Assembly (NCBI GenBank): GCA_913774665.1
Contig: CAJYHN010000011.1
Location: 1-64,000, forward strand
DNA from: an uncultured Microbacterium sp.
Lineage (GTDB): Bacteria > Actinomycetota > Actinomycetes > Actinomycetales > Microbacteriaceae
DNA: 64,000 nt
Direction of reading: 5' to 3'
Every line of letters begins with the position of its first letter. Positions within the stretch are counted from its first letter, which is position 1. A model generated the notes under the pieces. The model ran no database searches. It was not told the origin of the DNA and was given only the letters and a program-made list of their open reading frames with translations. Below, piece by piece: positions 40,477 to 48,711 of this stretch. The position numbers were made by a program, and so were the translations under genes.

Positions 40477-41592
40477 ATCGCTTCCACCGTCGTCGAGTCC
40501 CGCCTCGGCCCCGTCCGTCAGACGTATTCCGGTACGACTGAATTCCCCCCGATCACCAAGGCCTACACCGAGCTGTCCCAGGTCGTCCGCGAAAGCGGAC
40601 TCCTCGTCCGCACGCCGGTGTTCTACGCCGTCGTCGCCGCCGCGATCGTGCTCGGCTTCGCCGGGTGCATCACGGGCTTCATCCTCCTCGGCGACAGCTG
40701 GTTCCAGCTGATCATCGCGGCCGTCCTCGGCATCCTGTTCACCCAGGTCGCTTTCCTCGCCCACGAGGCCGCGCACCGCCAGATCTTCGCCTCGGGTCCC
40801 GCCAACGACCGCCTCGGCCTGCTCATCGGCAACGGCATCGTCGGTATGAGCCGGTCGTGGTGGGCGTCGAAGCACACGCGTCACCACGCCAATCCCAACC
40901 GCGTGGACAAGGACCCCGACATCGAGATCGACACGATCTCGTTCCTGGACGTCGACGCGGCCAAAGCCCGCGGCATCCAGCGGTGGATCACCCAGCGCCA
41001 GGGATACCTGTTCTTCCCGCTGCTGGCGTTCGAGGGGATCAACCTCTACGTGCTGGCCCTGCGCCACCTCTTCTCGCGCGAGCCCGTCAAGGGCCGCTGG
41101 GCCGAGCTCGCCCTGCTGACGCTGCGCCACGCGCTCTTCATCGCGCCGATCTTCGTCTTCTTGCCGGTCGGTCTCGCCTTCGCGTTCTTCGGCGTCTCGG
41201 TCGCGGTCTTCGGGATCTACATGGGTGCGTCCTTCGCCCCCAACCACAAGGGCATGCCGATCATCGCGCCCGGAGCGAAGCTCGACTTCTTCAGCAAGCA
41301 GGTGCGCACCTCGCGCAACGTCTCCGGTGGCTGGTGGGCCACGTGGCTCATGGGCGGCCTGAACTACCAGATCGAACACCACCTGTTCCCGAACATGCCG
41401 CGCCCGCACCTCAGCAAGGCCCGCGCGATCGTCCGCGAGCACTGCGCGACGCTGGGAGTGCCGTACGTCGAGACCACGCTGTTCCAGTCGTACGGCATCG
41501 TGATCGCCTACCTCAACCGCGTCGGGCTCGCCGCCCGCGACCCGTTCGACTGCCCGCTGACCTCTCCCACCCGGCAGCTGAACGTCGAATAA
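40477..41592 (+). CDS. Membrane fatty acid desaturase (acyl-lipid type), apparent ATC start
   Basis: 371 residues if initiated at ATC 40477 (aligning with M-ASTVVESRLGPVRQTYSG). A strong GAGGAG lies seven bases upstream and no ATG, GTG or TTG gives a better fit; the nearest in-frame GTG is at 40423. Three His boxes of the di-iron site are intact: HEAAH, HTRHH and QIEHHLF. Membrane helices lie between them. It introduces double bonds into membrane lipids, probably in the cold, in keeping with cspA upstream. Confidence 0.88.
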   Translation: MASTVVESRLGPVRQTYSGTTEFPPITKAYTELSQVVRESGLLVRTPVFYAVVAAAIVLGFAGCITGFILLGDSWFQLIIAAVLGILFTQVAFLAHEAAHRQIFASGPANDRLGLLIGNGIVGMSRSWWASKHTRHHANPNRVDKDPDIEIDTISFLDVDAAKARGIQRWITQRQGYLFFPLLAFEGINLYVLALRHLFSREPVKGRWAELALLTLRHALFIAPIFVFLPVGLAFAFFGVSVAVFGIYMGASFAPNHKGMPIIAPGAKLDFFSKQVRTSRNVSGGWWATWLMGGLNYQIEHHLFPNMPRPHLSKARAIVREHCATLGVPYVETTLFQSYGIVIAYLNRVGLAARDPFDCPLTSPTRQLNVE

Positions 41593-41600
41593 GAACACGC

Positions 41601-41637
41601 ACGACGGCGCCGTCCCCCTCGGGGGCGGCGCCGTCGT
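41601..41637. terminator. Terminator after the desaturase gene
   Basis: A 12-bp perfect stem ACGACGGCGCCG / CGGCGCCGTCGT with an inner CCCC/GGGG stem, between the convergent desaturase and VanY-like genes; works on either strand. Confidence 0.8.
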
Positions 41638-41640
41638 CGT

Positions 41641-42246
41641 TCACCCCCGCGCATCCAGCTTCGGCTCCGGGCACTCTCCTCCGGCATCCGTCGCCTTCTC
41701 GAAGTGCCACCGTTCGTTGGCATAGGTCTGGCACAGGCCCCATTCCCGCCCGTGCTCGATGATCCACAGCTGCGCGTCGAGCGAGCCGATGTCGACCGCT
41801 CGACCGGTGACGTGACTCGAGTCTTCGGGCGACGCGACGTACTCCCGCGCGAGCGCCTCGGAGCCGTACGTGCGAATGGCGTCGTCGAGCAGCCAGCGCT
41901 GGTAGCCCTCGCTGCGCCATCCGCTGGTGACGTCGAAGACGACTCCCTCCGGCGCGGCGGCCGCCTGGGCGGAGCGAAGGGCCTCGCGCAGGTCTTCGTC
42001 GAGTCCCGTCACCGCGGGATGCTCGTAGTCGCTCACGGTGAGGGGCGCCTCCGCCGGGATCATCCCGTCAGCCCGCGTGGGAGAGAACGGCGCGTGCGCC
42101 GTGATCCCCGCCGTGAACGACGCGGCGGTCGCCATCGCGATCGCGACCGCGACCACGGTGAGGACGACGGCGAACACGGCCGCGATCGCGAGAACCGCGA
42201 GCCGACGACGCGAGGGCGAACCGGAACGGGATGCGGAAGAAGCCAT
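41641..42246 (-). CDS. VanY-like D,D-carboxypeptidase (peptidase M15B)
   Basis: 201 residues. An N-terminal membrane anchor (LAVLAIAAVFAVVLTVVAVAIAM) precedes an extracytoplasmic domain. Zinc ligands are visible: His and Asp in SSHVTGRAVDIG and His in NERWHFEK, with FDVTSGWRSEGYQRWLLDDA and the catalytic YASPEDSS-type region. VanY enzymes remove the terminal D-Ala from peptidoglycan precursors, which lowers glycopeptide binding. Its promoter carries the 11-bp-phased repeat shared with the adjacent two-component system and the VanZ-like gene. Confidence 0.88.
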   Translation of the reverse strand: MASSASRSGSPSRRRLAVLAIAAVFAVVLTVVAVAIAMATAASFTAGITAHAPFSPTRADGMIPAEAPLTVSDYEHPAVTGLDEDLREALRSAQAAAAPEGVVFDVTSGWRSEGYQRWLLDDAIRTYGSEALAREYVASPEDSSHVTGRAVDIGSLDAQLWIIEHGREWGLCQTYANERWHFEKATDAGGECPEPKLDARG

Positions 42247-42292
42247 GGCCCCAGTCGAGCCGAGGCCCCGTTGTGGTGGCGTATGGCCGGGG

Positions 42293-42309
42293 CGATACGC
42301 CGGCGATAC
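42293..42309 (-). promoter_or_regulatory. Direct-repeat site upstream of the VanY-like gene
   Basis: On the minus strand, GTATCG CCGGC GTATCG: two identical hexamers phased 11 bases apart, about 47 bases upstream of the ATG. The same arrangement occurs at 42872-42888 and 45162-45178. A half-like GTATGG lies at 42281. Confidence 0.7.
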
Positions 42310-42329
42310 ACCGCGTGAGGTCGCGCGCC

Positions 42330-42833
42330 TCAGTCGCGTGACACCTCGCGCAGCACGACGTCGCGCACCTCGCCGTCGTCGAGGGTCGCGGTCATCAGCG
42401 TGCACGCCGGCTGACGGCGCCGGTCGGTGGGCGAGCCCGGGTTGAGCAGGCGCAGGCCGTTCGGGGTCACGGTGTCCCACGGGATGTGGCTGTGTCCGAA
42501 CACGAGCAGGTCGACGTCGGCGAAGGCGGCATCCATCCTCTTCTCGCGTCCGGTCGCGGGTCCCGTCTCGTGCACGACCGCGACGCGCACCCCCTCGATC
42601 TCGGCCCGTGCGACCTCGGGCAGGCGCGAGCGCAGGTCGTCGCCGTCGTTGTTGCCCCAGACGCCCAGCACCGGACCGAGCGTCTCGAGCTCGTCGAGAA
42701 CGCTCGCGCTCACCCAGTCTCCCGCGTGCACGATGAGATCGACCCCGGCGGCCGCGTGCCGGACCGCCGCGGGAAGCACGCGCGCCCGCTTCGGCACGTG
42801 CGTGTCGGCCACGAGGAGCAGTCGGGTCGCCAT
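42330..42833 (-). CDS. YfcE/MJ0936-type metallophosphoesterase
   Basis: 167 residues. Dimetal phosphoesterase motifs in order: LLVADTHVPK, IVHAGDWVSASVL, GVWGNNDG, VAVVHETG and FGHSHIPW. These small enzymes hydrolyse phosphodiesters in vitro; the physiological substrate is not known. It is divergent from the VanR-like regulator gene and could be affected by the repeat site at 42872. Confidence 0.92.
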   Translation of the reverse strand: MATRLLLVADTHVPKRARVLPAAVRHAAAGVDLIVHAGDWVSASVLDELETLGPVLGVWGNNDGDDLRSRLPEVARAEIEGVRVAVVHETGPATGREKRMDAAFADVDLLVFGHSHIPWDTVTPNGLRLLNPGSPTDRRRQPACTLMTATLDDGEVRDVVLREVSRD

Positions 42834-42871
42834 GCCCCCACGCTACCGACGCCGGCGGAGGTCGGCGCCGG

Positions 42872-42888
42872 GCATACGTCCGCGATAC
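42872..42888. promoter_or_regulatory. Direct-repeat site upstream of the VanR-like regulator
   Basis: GCATAC GTCCG CGATAC on the plus strand (GTATCG CGGAC GTATGC on the minus strand), with 11-base phasing, 24 bases before the regulator ATG. One half-site differs by a base swap from the CGATAC repeats upstream of vanY- and vanZ-like genes. Fits autoregulation. Confidence 0.65.
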
Positions 42889-42911
42889 ACACCCCCGCCT
42901 ACGATGACGGA

Positions 42912-43580
42912 ATGCGCGTGTTGATCGTCGAGGACGAACCCTTCCTCGCCGAGGCCATCCGCGACGGGCTGCGGCTCGAGGCGATCGCGGCCGACATCGC
43001 CGGCGACGGCGACACCGCTCTCGAGCTGCTCGGGTACACCTCCTACGACGTGGTGGTGCTCGACCGCGACATCCCGGGTCCGAACGGCGACGAGATCGCC
43101 CGCCACCTCAGTGCGCAGCCCGCCGCCCCGCGCGTGCTCATGCTGACCGCCGCCGACCGTCTCGACGACAAGGCCACCGGTTTCGAGAGCGGCGCCGACG
43201 ACTACCTGACGAAACCCTTCGTCCTGCGCGAGCTCGTCCTGCGCCTGCACGCCCTGGCCCGCCGCCCCGCGGCCGCGACCCCGCCGGTGCTCGAGCAGCA
43301 CGGCATCCGTCTCGATCCTTTCCGCCACGAGGTGTTCCGCGACGGACGGTACGTGTCGCTGACCCGCAAGCAGTTCGCGGTGCTGCAGGTGCTCATGGGC
43401 GCGGCCGGCGGGGTGGTCAGCGCCGAAGACCTGCTCGAGCGGGCGTGGGACGAGAACGCCGACCCGTTCACGAACGCGGTGCGCATCACGATCTCGACGC
43501 TGCGCAAGCGTCTCGGCGAGCCGTGGCTCATTCAGACCGTCGCGGGAGTGGGCTACCGCATGGGCCCTGCCGATGCGTGA
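42912..43580 (+). CDS. OmpR-family response regulator, VanR-like
   Basis: 222 residues. Receiver domain: EDE at 7-9, phospho-acceptor Asp51 in VVLDRDIPG, Thr in LMLTAADRLDD and Lys in YLTKPFVL. C-terminal winged helix with HEVFRDGRYVSLTRKQFAVLQVLM and the NAVRITISTLRKRLG recognition helix. Its stop lies eight bases inside the kinase gene. Flanking vanY- and vanZ-like genes and shared direct repeats suggest it controls a cell-wall stress response. Confidence 0.93.
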   Translation: MRVLIVEDEPFLAEAIRDGLRLEAIAADIAGDGDTALELLGYTSYDVVVLDRDIPGPNGDEIARHLSAQPAAPRVLMLTAADRLDDKATGFESGADDYLTKPFVLRELVLRLHALARRPAAATPPVLEQHGIRLDPFRHEVFRDGRYVSLTRKQFAVLQVLMGAAGGVVSAEDLLERAWDENADPFTNAVRITISTLRKRLGEPWLIQTVAGVGYRMGPADA

Positions 43581-44649
43581 GCGCGCCCCGGGACTCTCGG
43601 TCCGCCTCAAGCTCACGCTGAGTTACGCGGCCTTCGTCGTGATCGTGGGCGTCGCGGTGTTCGTCGTGGGGTTCCTCGTGCTGCGTTTCCTCCCCGAGGG
43701 CAACCTGTACTCCGAGAGCGGGTTGTTCACGCCCGGGCGCGGAGACCTCGTCGACGTCTTCGTCCGGTACGCCTGGTACGCCGTCCTCGCGTTGGCGATC
43801 GTGGGCCTCGGCGGCGGTTGGGTCGTATCGGGACTCATGCTGCGTCCCCTTCGTCGGATCACGGATGCCGCCCGCGCGGTGCGCGACGGAGATCTGGCGC
43901 ACCGCGTCGATCTGCCGGGACCCCGCGACGAGCTCACCGACCTCGCCGACACCTTCGACGCGATGCTCGCGCGGATCGAGGAGACCCTCGAGGCGCAGAA
44001 GCGCTTCGCCGCGAACGCGTCCCACGAGTTGCGCACCCCGCACGCGACGATGCGCACCCTCCTCGAGGTGGCCCGAGCCGACCCCGGGGGCGTCGACCTC
44101 GACCGGCTGCTGCACCGGCTCGACCTCACGAACGAGCGCGCGATCCGTCTCATCGACGCCCTGCTCGCCCTCGCCCGGTCGACGCGGGAGGGTTCGCTGG
44201 CCCCCGAACCCACCGAGGTGGACGAGCTCGTCGCCACCGTGGTGTCCGAGGCGCGAGACGACGCCGCGGGACTCGACCTGGCCGTGATCGAGTCCTCGGG
44301 TGGGCTCGCCCGCCTCGACGAGACCCTCGCCCGCCAGGCGGTGGCGAACCTGGTCCGTAACGCCCTCGTCCACAACATCGAGGGCGGCTGGGTGCGTCTC
44401 GCCGTGAGCGGCGAGGTCGACGAGGTGGTCATCGACGTCGTCAACAGCGGAGACGACCTGTCGCGCGAACTCGTCTCGACGCTGCCCGAGCCTTTCGTCC
44501 GAGGAGTCGGCCGCACGCGCGGGCGCGCGGACAGCACCGGCCTGGGGCTCGCCATCGTCGCATCGATCGCCCGCGCGCACCGCGGCCGGCTCGAACTGTG
44601 GCCCCGGGAGGGCGGCGGTCTGCACGCGCGCCTGCGCCTGCCGCGCTGA
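43573..44649 (+). CDS. Sensor histidine kinase, VanS-like
   Basis: 358 residues. Two membrane helices (about 15-38 and 68-90) bound a short 30-residue extracytoplasmic loop; a HAMP domain follows (RPLRRITDAARAVRDGDLAHRV). Phospho-acceptor His151 in FAANASHELRTPHATM, then NLVRNALVHN (N box), VVNSGDDLS and STGLGLAIVASIARAH (G2). Partner of the upstream regulator, overlapping it by eight bases. The small outer loop suggests detection of a membrane-bound or lipid-II-type signal. Confidence 0.92.
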   Translation: MRERAPGLSVRLKLTLSYAAFVVIVGVAVFVVGFLVLRFLPEGNLYSESGLFTPGRGDLVDVFVRYAWYAVLALAIVGLGGGWVVSGLMLRPLRRITDAARAVRDGDLAHRVDLPGPRDELTDLADTFDAMLARIEETLEAQKRFAANASHELRTPHATMRTLLEVARADPGGVDLDRLLHRLDLTNERAIRLIDALLALARSTREGSLAPEPTEVDELVATVVSEARDDAAGLDLAVIESSGGLARLDETLARQAVANLVRNALVHNIEGGWVRLAVSGEVDEVVIDVVNSGDDLSRELVSTLPEPFVRGVGRTRGRADSTGLGLAIVASIARAHRGRLELWPREGGGLHARLRLPR

Positions 44650-44657
44650 CGAGCGAC

Positions 44658-45095
44658 TCACCGCCGGGCCGCGCGTCCTCCGCGGGCGACCACGCGCAGC
44701 GCGATGACGACGACCGTCCCGATCGCGGCGCCGATCGTGTTGGACAGCACGTCATCGGCATCCGGAACCCGACCGGGGATCCCCGCCTGGAGGATCTCGA
44801 CCGCGAACGACACGAGGGCGCACAGCGGGAGGGATGCCGGCGCCCACCGCAGCGGAAGGAGCACGGCCACCGCGGCGCCGAGGGGGACGAAGAACGCGAC
44901 GTTCAGGGCGACGTCGGTGCCCGCGCCGAGGACGACGGCGGTCCACGACGGGGGAAGGTGATCGAGGGCGTCGAGGACGAGGGTGCGGGCCGGCCAGGCG
45001 ATCGCCCGCGGAGCGAGGGTCAAGGCGATGACCGCGGCGAGCACCGCGCCGGCGACGCCGAGACGCGTGGGGGTGAGGACGGGACGAGCGGACAC
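44658..45095 (-). CDS. VanZ-like membrane protein
   Basis: 145 residues from a GTG at 45095 with GGAGG upstream. Four predicted helices and the VanZ signature: DVALNVAFFVPLGAAVAVLL, SLPLCALVSFAVEILQ, then PDADDVLSNTIGAAIG. VanZ proteins give low-level teicoplanin or lipoglycopeptide resistance by an unknown mechanism. Convergent with the kinase gene (8-base gap). Its promoter carries the 11-bp-phased repeats. Confidence 0.9.
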   Translation of the reverse strand: MSARPVLTPTRLGVAGAVLAAVIALTLAPRAIAWPARTLVLDALDHLPPSWTAVVLGAGTDVALNVAFFVPLGAAVAVLLPLRWAPASLPLCALVSFAVEILQAGIPGRVPDADDVLSNTIGAAIGTVVVIALRVVARGGRAARR

Positions 45096-45161
45096 GGCAA
45101 CCTCCGGGGTCGGGAGATTCCATGCCACCGCGCGGACTGTTGTCGCGGTGTCTCGGAACCG

Positions 45162-45178
45162 CGATACGTGGACGATAC
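45162..45178. promoter_or_regulatory. Direct-repeat site between VanZ-like and DUF3054 genes
   Basis: CGATAC GTGGA CGATAC on the plus strand: two identical hexamers phased 11 bases apart. It lies 67 bases upstream of the VanZ-like GTG and 29 bases upstream of the divergent DUF3054 GTG. Same element as upstream of the VanY-like and VanR-like genes. Confidence 0.7.
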
Positions 45179-45206
45179 CCTCGCGTCGCCGCGAGAGAAT
45201 GAGGTC

Positions 45207-45590
45207 GTGTCCCCCTCGCTCCGCTCCTTGCTCCCCGCCCTGATCGTCGACGTCGTGCTCGTCGTCGTCTTCGCCGCGATCGGACGCGCCACCCACGACG
45301 GCGACGTCCTGGGTCCGCTCGGCTCGGGGCTGGCGACGACCGCGTGGCCCTTCGTCGTCGCACTCCTCGTCGGCTGGCTCGTCGTGCGCGCGTGGCGTCG
45401 GCCGACCGCCGTCGTCGCGACGGGGCTCCCGGTGTGGGCGATCACCGTCGTGCTCGCGGTGGTGCTGCGCGCGCTGAGCGGTCAGGGCATCGCGGTGGCG
45501 TTCGTCATCGTCGCGACCCTCACCCTCGCCCTGCTGTTGCTCGGATGGCGCGGGATCGCACGCCTCGCGACCCGGTCGCGACGGGCCTGA
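45207..45590 (+). CDS. DUF3054 membrane protein
   Basis: 127 residues from a GTG at 45207. Four membrane helices; the pattern LIVDVVLVVVFAAIGRATHDGD, TAWPFVVALLVGWLVVRAWRRP and LRALSGQGIAVAFVIVATLTLALLLLGWRG matches DUF3054. Function unknown. Divergent from the VanZ-like gene and sharing the repeat-containing promoter region. Confidence 0.9.
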   Translation: MSPSLRSLLPALIVDVVLVVVFAAIGRATHDGDVLGPLGSGLATTAWPFVVALLVGWLVVRAWRRPTAVVATGLPVWAITVVLAVVLRALSGQGIAVAFVIVATLTLALLLLGWRGIARLATRSRRA

Positions 45591-45644
45591 CCCCGGTCGA
45601 GGTCGGCCCCGCGCCGACCGGACGGCGGCTGCGCGCCGCCCGCG

Positions 45645-46154
45645 TCAGTCCGCGAGCGTGACGTCGACCTGGATCTCGGCGGCGAGACGCTCCAGCCCCG
45701 CGACGAGATCGTCGACGGCGACGTCTGCCGCCACCGTCGCGGTGATGGAAGCCTCGAACAGACGGCCGCCCGCCATCGCGGCATCCGTCGTCTGCGTCGA
45801 CATCCGTTCGATGCTCGCGCCGTGCGCGCCGAGAGCCGCGGACACCTCGCGGACGATGCCGGGGCGGTCGTTGCCGACGACGTCGAAGGTCACGGTGCGG
45901 CCCGCGGCGTCCAACGAGCCCGCTCCGGCATGGACGGTGACGGCGAGGGTCCCGGCGAGGCCATCGAGCGCGGCGCGCAGGTCGCCGGCGCGCGCGGGCG
46001 TCACCGACACCTCGATGATCCCGGCGAAGGCACCCGCCAGTTCGGCGAGTTCGCTGTTCTCCCAGTTGCCGCCGTGGGCATCGACGATGTCGGCGACCGC
46101 GGACACGAGGCCCGCGCGGTCATCGCCGACGACGGTGAGGACGAGGGTGGTCAT
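45645..46154 (-). CDS. Double ACT-domain protein (GcvR-like)
   Basis: 169 residues with two ACT domains: TLVLTVVGDDRAGLVSAVADIVDAHGGNW at 3-31 and TVTFDVVGNDRPGIVREVSAALGAHGASI at about 88-116. Such proteins sense amino acids; relatives are called glycine cleavage repressor-like. No DNA-binding domain, so regulation would be by protein contact. Stand-alone gene. Confidence 0.88.
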   Translation of the reverse strand: MTTLVLTVVGDDRAGLVSAVADIVDAHGGNWENSELAELAGAFAGIIEVSVTPARAGDLRAALDGLAGTLAVTVHAGAGSLDAAGRTVTFDVVGNDRPGIVREVSAALGAHGASIERMSTQTTDAAMAGGRLFEASITATVAADVAVDDLVAGLERLAAEIQVDVTLAD

Positions 46155-46215
46155 GCCGACAGCGTACCCACCGGGGCTTTGCTAGCGTGGGGACTCGACC
46201 GGAGGGGGTGAGAGC

Positions 46216-46494
46216 GTGATCGCATCGCTGATCGCGGCGCTCAACCTGCTCCTGGCCACCGCCGAGTTGGCCCTGACGCCCGGGGGCAGCGCCCCTCTCC
46301 TGGCCGTGGTGCTCGCCGCAGCCGTCGTGTTGACCGCGGTGATCGTGCTCGTCGTGGTCCCGGCGCTCGTCGCGGCCACGCCCCCGCCGTCGGCGCGTCC
46401 GATCGACCCCTCGGCATCCCTCTCCCAGAGTGATCCCGACGCCGCAGGGCACCCTCGCCCGCGAGCCCCGGGGTTCGCGATCCGCGTCGCGTAG
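46216..46494 (+). CDS. DUF6412 small membrane protein
   Basis: 92 residues, GTG at 46216 with GGAGGGGG upstream. Two hydrophobic helices (IASLIAALNLLLATAELAL, LLAVVLAAAVVLTAVIVLVVVPALVAA) and a Pro-rich tail. Small proteins of this type, named DUF6412 in databases as I recall, occur next to a second YidC gene in this family. Probably translated with the YidC paralogue 102 bases downstream and may be its partner. Confidence 0.7.
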   Translation: MIASLIAALNLLLATAELALTPGGSAPLLAVVLAAAVVLTAVIVLVVVPALVAATPPPSARPIDPSASLSQSDPDAAGHPRPRAPGFAIRVA

Positions 46495-46596
46495 CCCTCC
46501 CGTCGCCTCGGCGACGGCTCGAGCGAGCACCGACGCCGGTCGCCCGCGTGCTGTCGGCGCGCCCCGCGACCGATCAGCCCGTGATCACTCGCTCTG

Positions 46597-47340
46597 ATGG
46601 GATGCCCCGTGGACCTCTTCGCCTTTCCGCCCCTCGCTCTGCTGCTCGAGTCCGCCACGCGAGCCCTGCTCGCTCTGACCTGGCTGCTGGAACCGCTCGC
46701 CGGCGGTCTCGCCGCCGCCCTCGCCGTCGTCGTCGTGACGCTCGCCGTGCGGGTGCTGCTCATTCCCGTGGGGGTGTCGCAGGCGCGGGCCGAGCAGACG
46801 CGCGCACGCCTGGCGCCACGCCTGCGCGCTCTGCAGGAGAGGTGGCGCAAGAACCCCGAACGCCTGCAGCGCGAGACCCTGCAGCTGTATCGCGACGAGG
46901 GATCCTCGCCCTTCGCGGGGATCCTGCCCGTGCTCGCCCAGGCGCCCGTCGTCGGCCTGCTGTACGCCGTCTTCCTGCACGCCCAGGTCGGCGGACACGC
47001 CAACACCCTGCTCACGCACGACGTGTTCGGCGTCCCGCTCGGGCGGAGCCTTCTCGGCGCCCTCACGACCGGGACGACGGATGCCGCGACCCTCGCCGTC
47101 TTCGGCTTGCTCGTCGTCGTGATCGCCGGCGTGGCCGAACTCACGCGTCGACTCCTCCGGCCCGCGCCCGACCCGTCGGCTCCCGCGTGGACGACGGGGA
47201 TGCTCGGCGTCCTGCAGTTCACGACGGCGGTGGTCGCGCTGTTCGTCCCTCTCGCGGCGGGGCTCTATCTCACCGTCACGACCGCGTGGACGCTGGGCCA
47301 GCGTCTGCTGCTGCGGCGGCGCTACCCCCTGCCGCGCTGA
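46597..47340 (+). CDS. YidC/Oxa1-type membrane insertase, second copy
   Basis: 247 residues. Oxa1-like core: AALAVVVVTLAVRVLLIPVGVSQARAEQTRARLAPRLRALQERWRKNPERLQRETLQLYRDEGSSPFAGILPVLAQAPVV, with the conserved hydrophilic-groove Arg in VRVLLIP, then further helices. It lacks a long periplasmic domain, like Gram-positive YidC2 proteins. The main yidC usually lies near the replication origin, so this is probably an accessory insertase. ATG at 46597 or GTG at 46609. Its 3' end overlaps the convergent MFS gene by 65 bases. Confidence 0.88.
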   Translation: MGCPVDLFAFPPLALLLESATRALLALTWLLEPLAGGLAAALAVVVVTLAVRVLLIPVGVSQARAEQTRARLAPRLRALQERWRKNPERLQRETLQLYRDEGSSPFAGILPVLAQAPVVGLLYAVFLHAQVGGHANTLLTHDVFGVPLGRSLLGALTTGTTDAATLAVFGLLVVVIAGVAELTRRLLRPAPDPSAPAWTTGMLGVLQFTTAVVALFVPLAAGLYLTVTTAWTLGQRLLLRRRYPLPR

Positions 47341-48577
47341 GTCCGGCGCCGGCGGACGCGCGGTCCCACCGCGGTGCGGCCGCGGCGTTCACCGCCGCCA
47401 TGGCGAGGACGAGCAGCGCCGCGCCCGCGGGGAAGAGCATCGCCGTGGCGACCGAGACGTTCTCGGCCACCGCGCCGGTCACCGCCGACGACAGCGCCTG
47501 CGCCAGGGTGAGGGCCGAGGCGAGGATCGTCATCGTCGACGCCGTGCGCCCGCGCGGCGCGCGGTGGCCGGCGAGGCTGAACAGCGTGACGAGGGCGGGA
47601 CCCACCCCGATGCCCATGAGGCACAGGACCAGGGTCACCGTCGAGACGGATCCGCCGACCGAGTAGGCACCGGCCGAGGCCGTGAGCACGCTGGCGAAGA
47701 GCACGAGCCTCCACCGCAGCGCGAAGCGCTCGGGGACGAGGGCCACGGCGAGGGCCAGCACGGCCGAGCCCACCCCCATCACGCCGTAGAGCAGGGCTCC
47801 CGCCTCGGGCGCCCCCTGCGCCTCCATGAAGGCCGTCAGCGAGGTGAGCGTGGAGCCGAAGAACAGCCCGACGCCGAACACGGCCGCCACGAGCACGAGC
47901 ATGCGCGGGTGCAGCAGCTCGCGGAACGGCGCCATGGCGGTGCGCTCCGACCGCTCGGGCACGGTTCGGCCGGTGGGGTGCAGGGCGAAGGCGGTGACGA
48001 ACACGAAGCTGAGGAGGGCCGCGCCGATGATGGGCGCCCACGGGGCGATCAACGCCGCCAGGATGCCGACGACGAACGGACCGATGACGAACGCCGTCTC
48101 GTCGGCCGCGGACTCGTAGGCCATCGCCCGCGAGAAGGTGCGCTCGCGCCGGTCGGGGTGCACGCGCGCGCCGATCAGCGCCATCACGCGACTGCGCGAC
48201 ATCGCCGCGGTCTGCGGTCCGGTCACCCCGATCGCCACGGCGGCCCCGAGCAGCAGGGCATCCGAGGTCGCGAAGCCCACCACGAGGGGGAAGATCGCCA
48301 GCAGGATGCCGTTGGCCACCCCCACCGGTACCAGTACGCGCCGTTGCCCGTAGCGGTCGGCGAGATCGCCCAGCACCGGGCCCGCGACGACGACGCCGAG
48401 ACCCACGGCTGCCGAGGTCAGGCCGCCGAGGGCGACCGAGCCGCGGAGGGCCACGACGATCGCGAGGACGCCCACGGTCATCATCGCGAAGGGCAACCGC
48501 GCCACGAAGGCGATGGGGAAGTACCAGAGGCCGGTGTGATGGACGAGGGGCCGGTGGTCGACGGCGGGCGCAGTCAT
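47276..48577 (-). CDS. MFS transporter
   Basis: 433 residues, about twelve helices. GDLADRYGQRRVLVPVGVANGILL matches the MFS loop 2-3 motif. The first helix is preceded by VDHRPLVHHTGLWYFPIAFVARLPFAMM, typical of actinobacterial exporters of unknown substrate. The last 20 residues are Ala/Gly-rich and overlap the convergent YidC gene. Confidence 0.88.
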   Translation of the reverse strand: MTAPAVDHRPLVHHTGLWYFPIAFVARLPFAMMTVGVLAIVVALRGSVALGGLTSAAVGLGVVVAGPVLGDLADRYGQRRVLVPVGVANGILLAIFPLVVGFATSDALLLGAAVAIGVTGPQTAAMSRSRVMALIGARVHPDRRERTFSRAMAYESAADETAFVIGPFVVGILAALIAPWAPIIGAALLSFVFVTAFALHPTGRTVPERSERTAMAPFRELLHPRMLVLVAAVFGVGLFFGSTLTSLTAFMEAQGAPEAGALLYGVMGVGSAVLALAVALVPERFALRWRLVLFASVLTASAGAYSVGGSVSTVTLVLCLMGIGVGPALVTLFSLAGHRAPRGRTASTMTILASALTLAQALSSAVTGAVAENVSVATAMLFPAGAALLVLAMAAVNAAAAPRWDRASAGAGLSAAGGSAAAAADAGPASTRS

Positions 48578-48711
48578 GAAGCAGGTCTCCAGGGAGGGGG
48601 CGATGGAACGTGCCGCCTTGCCGGACCGGTAGGTAGTTGCACAGAGTGCGGCGGGAAATCCCGCGCCCCCAGCCTACCGCGGGCACCTCACGGGCGCCTG
48701 GGTACGCACGA

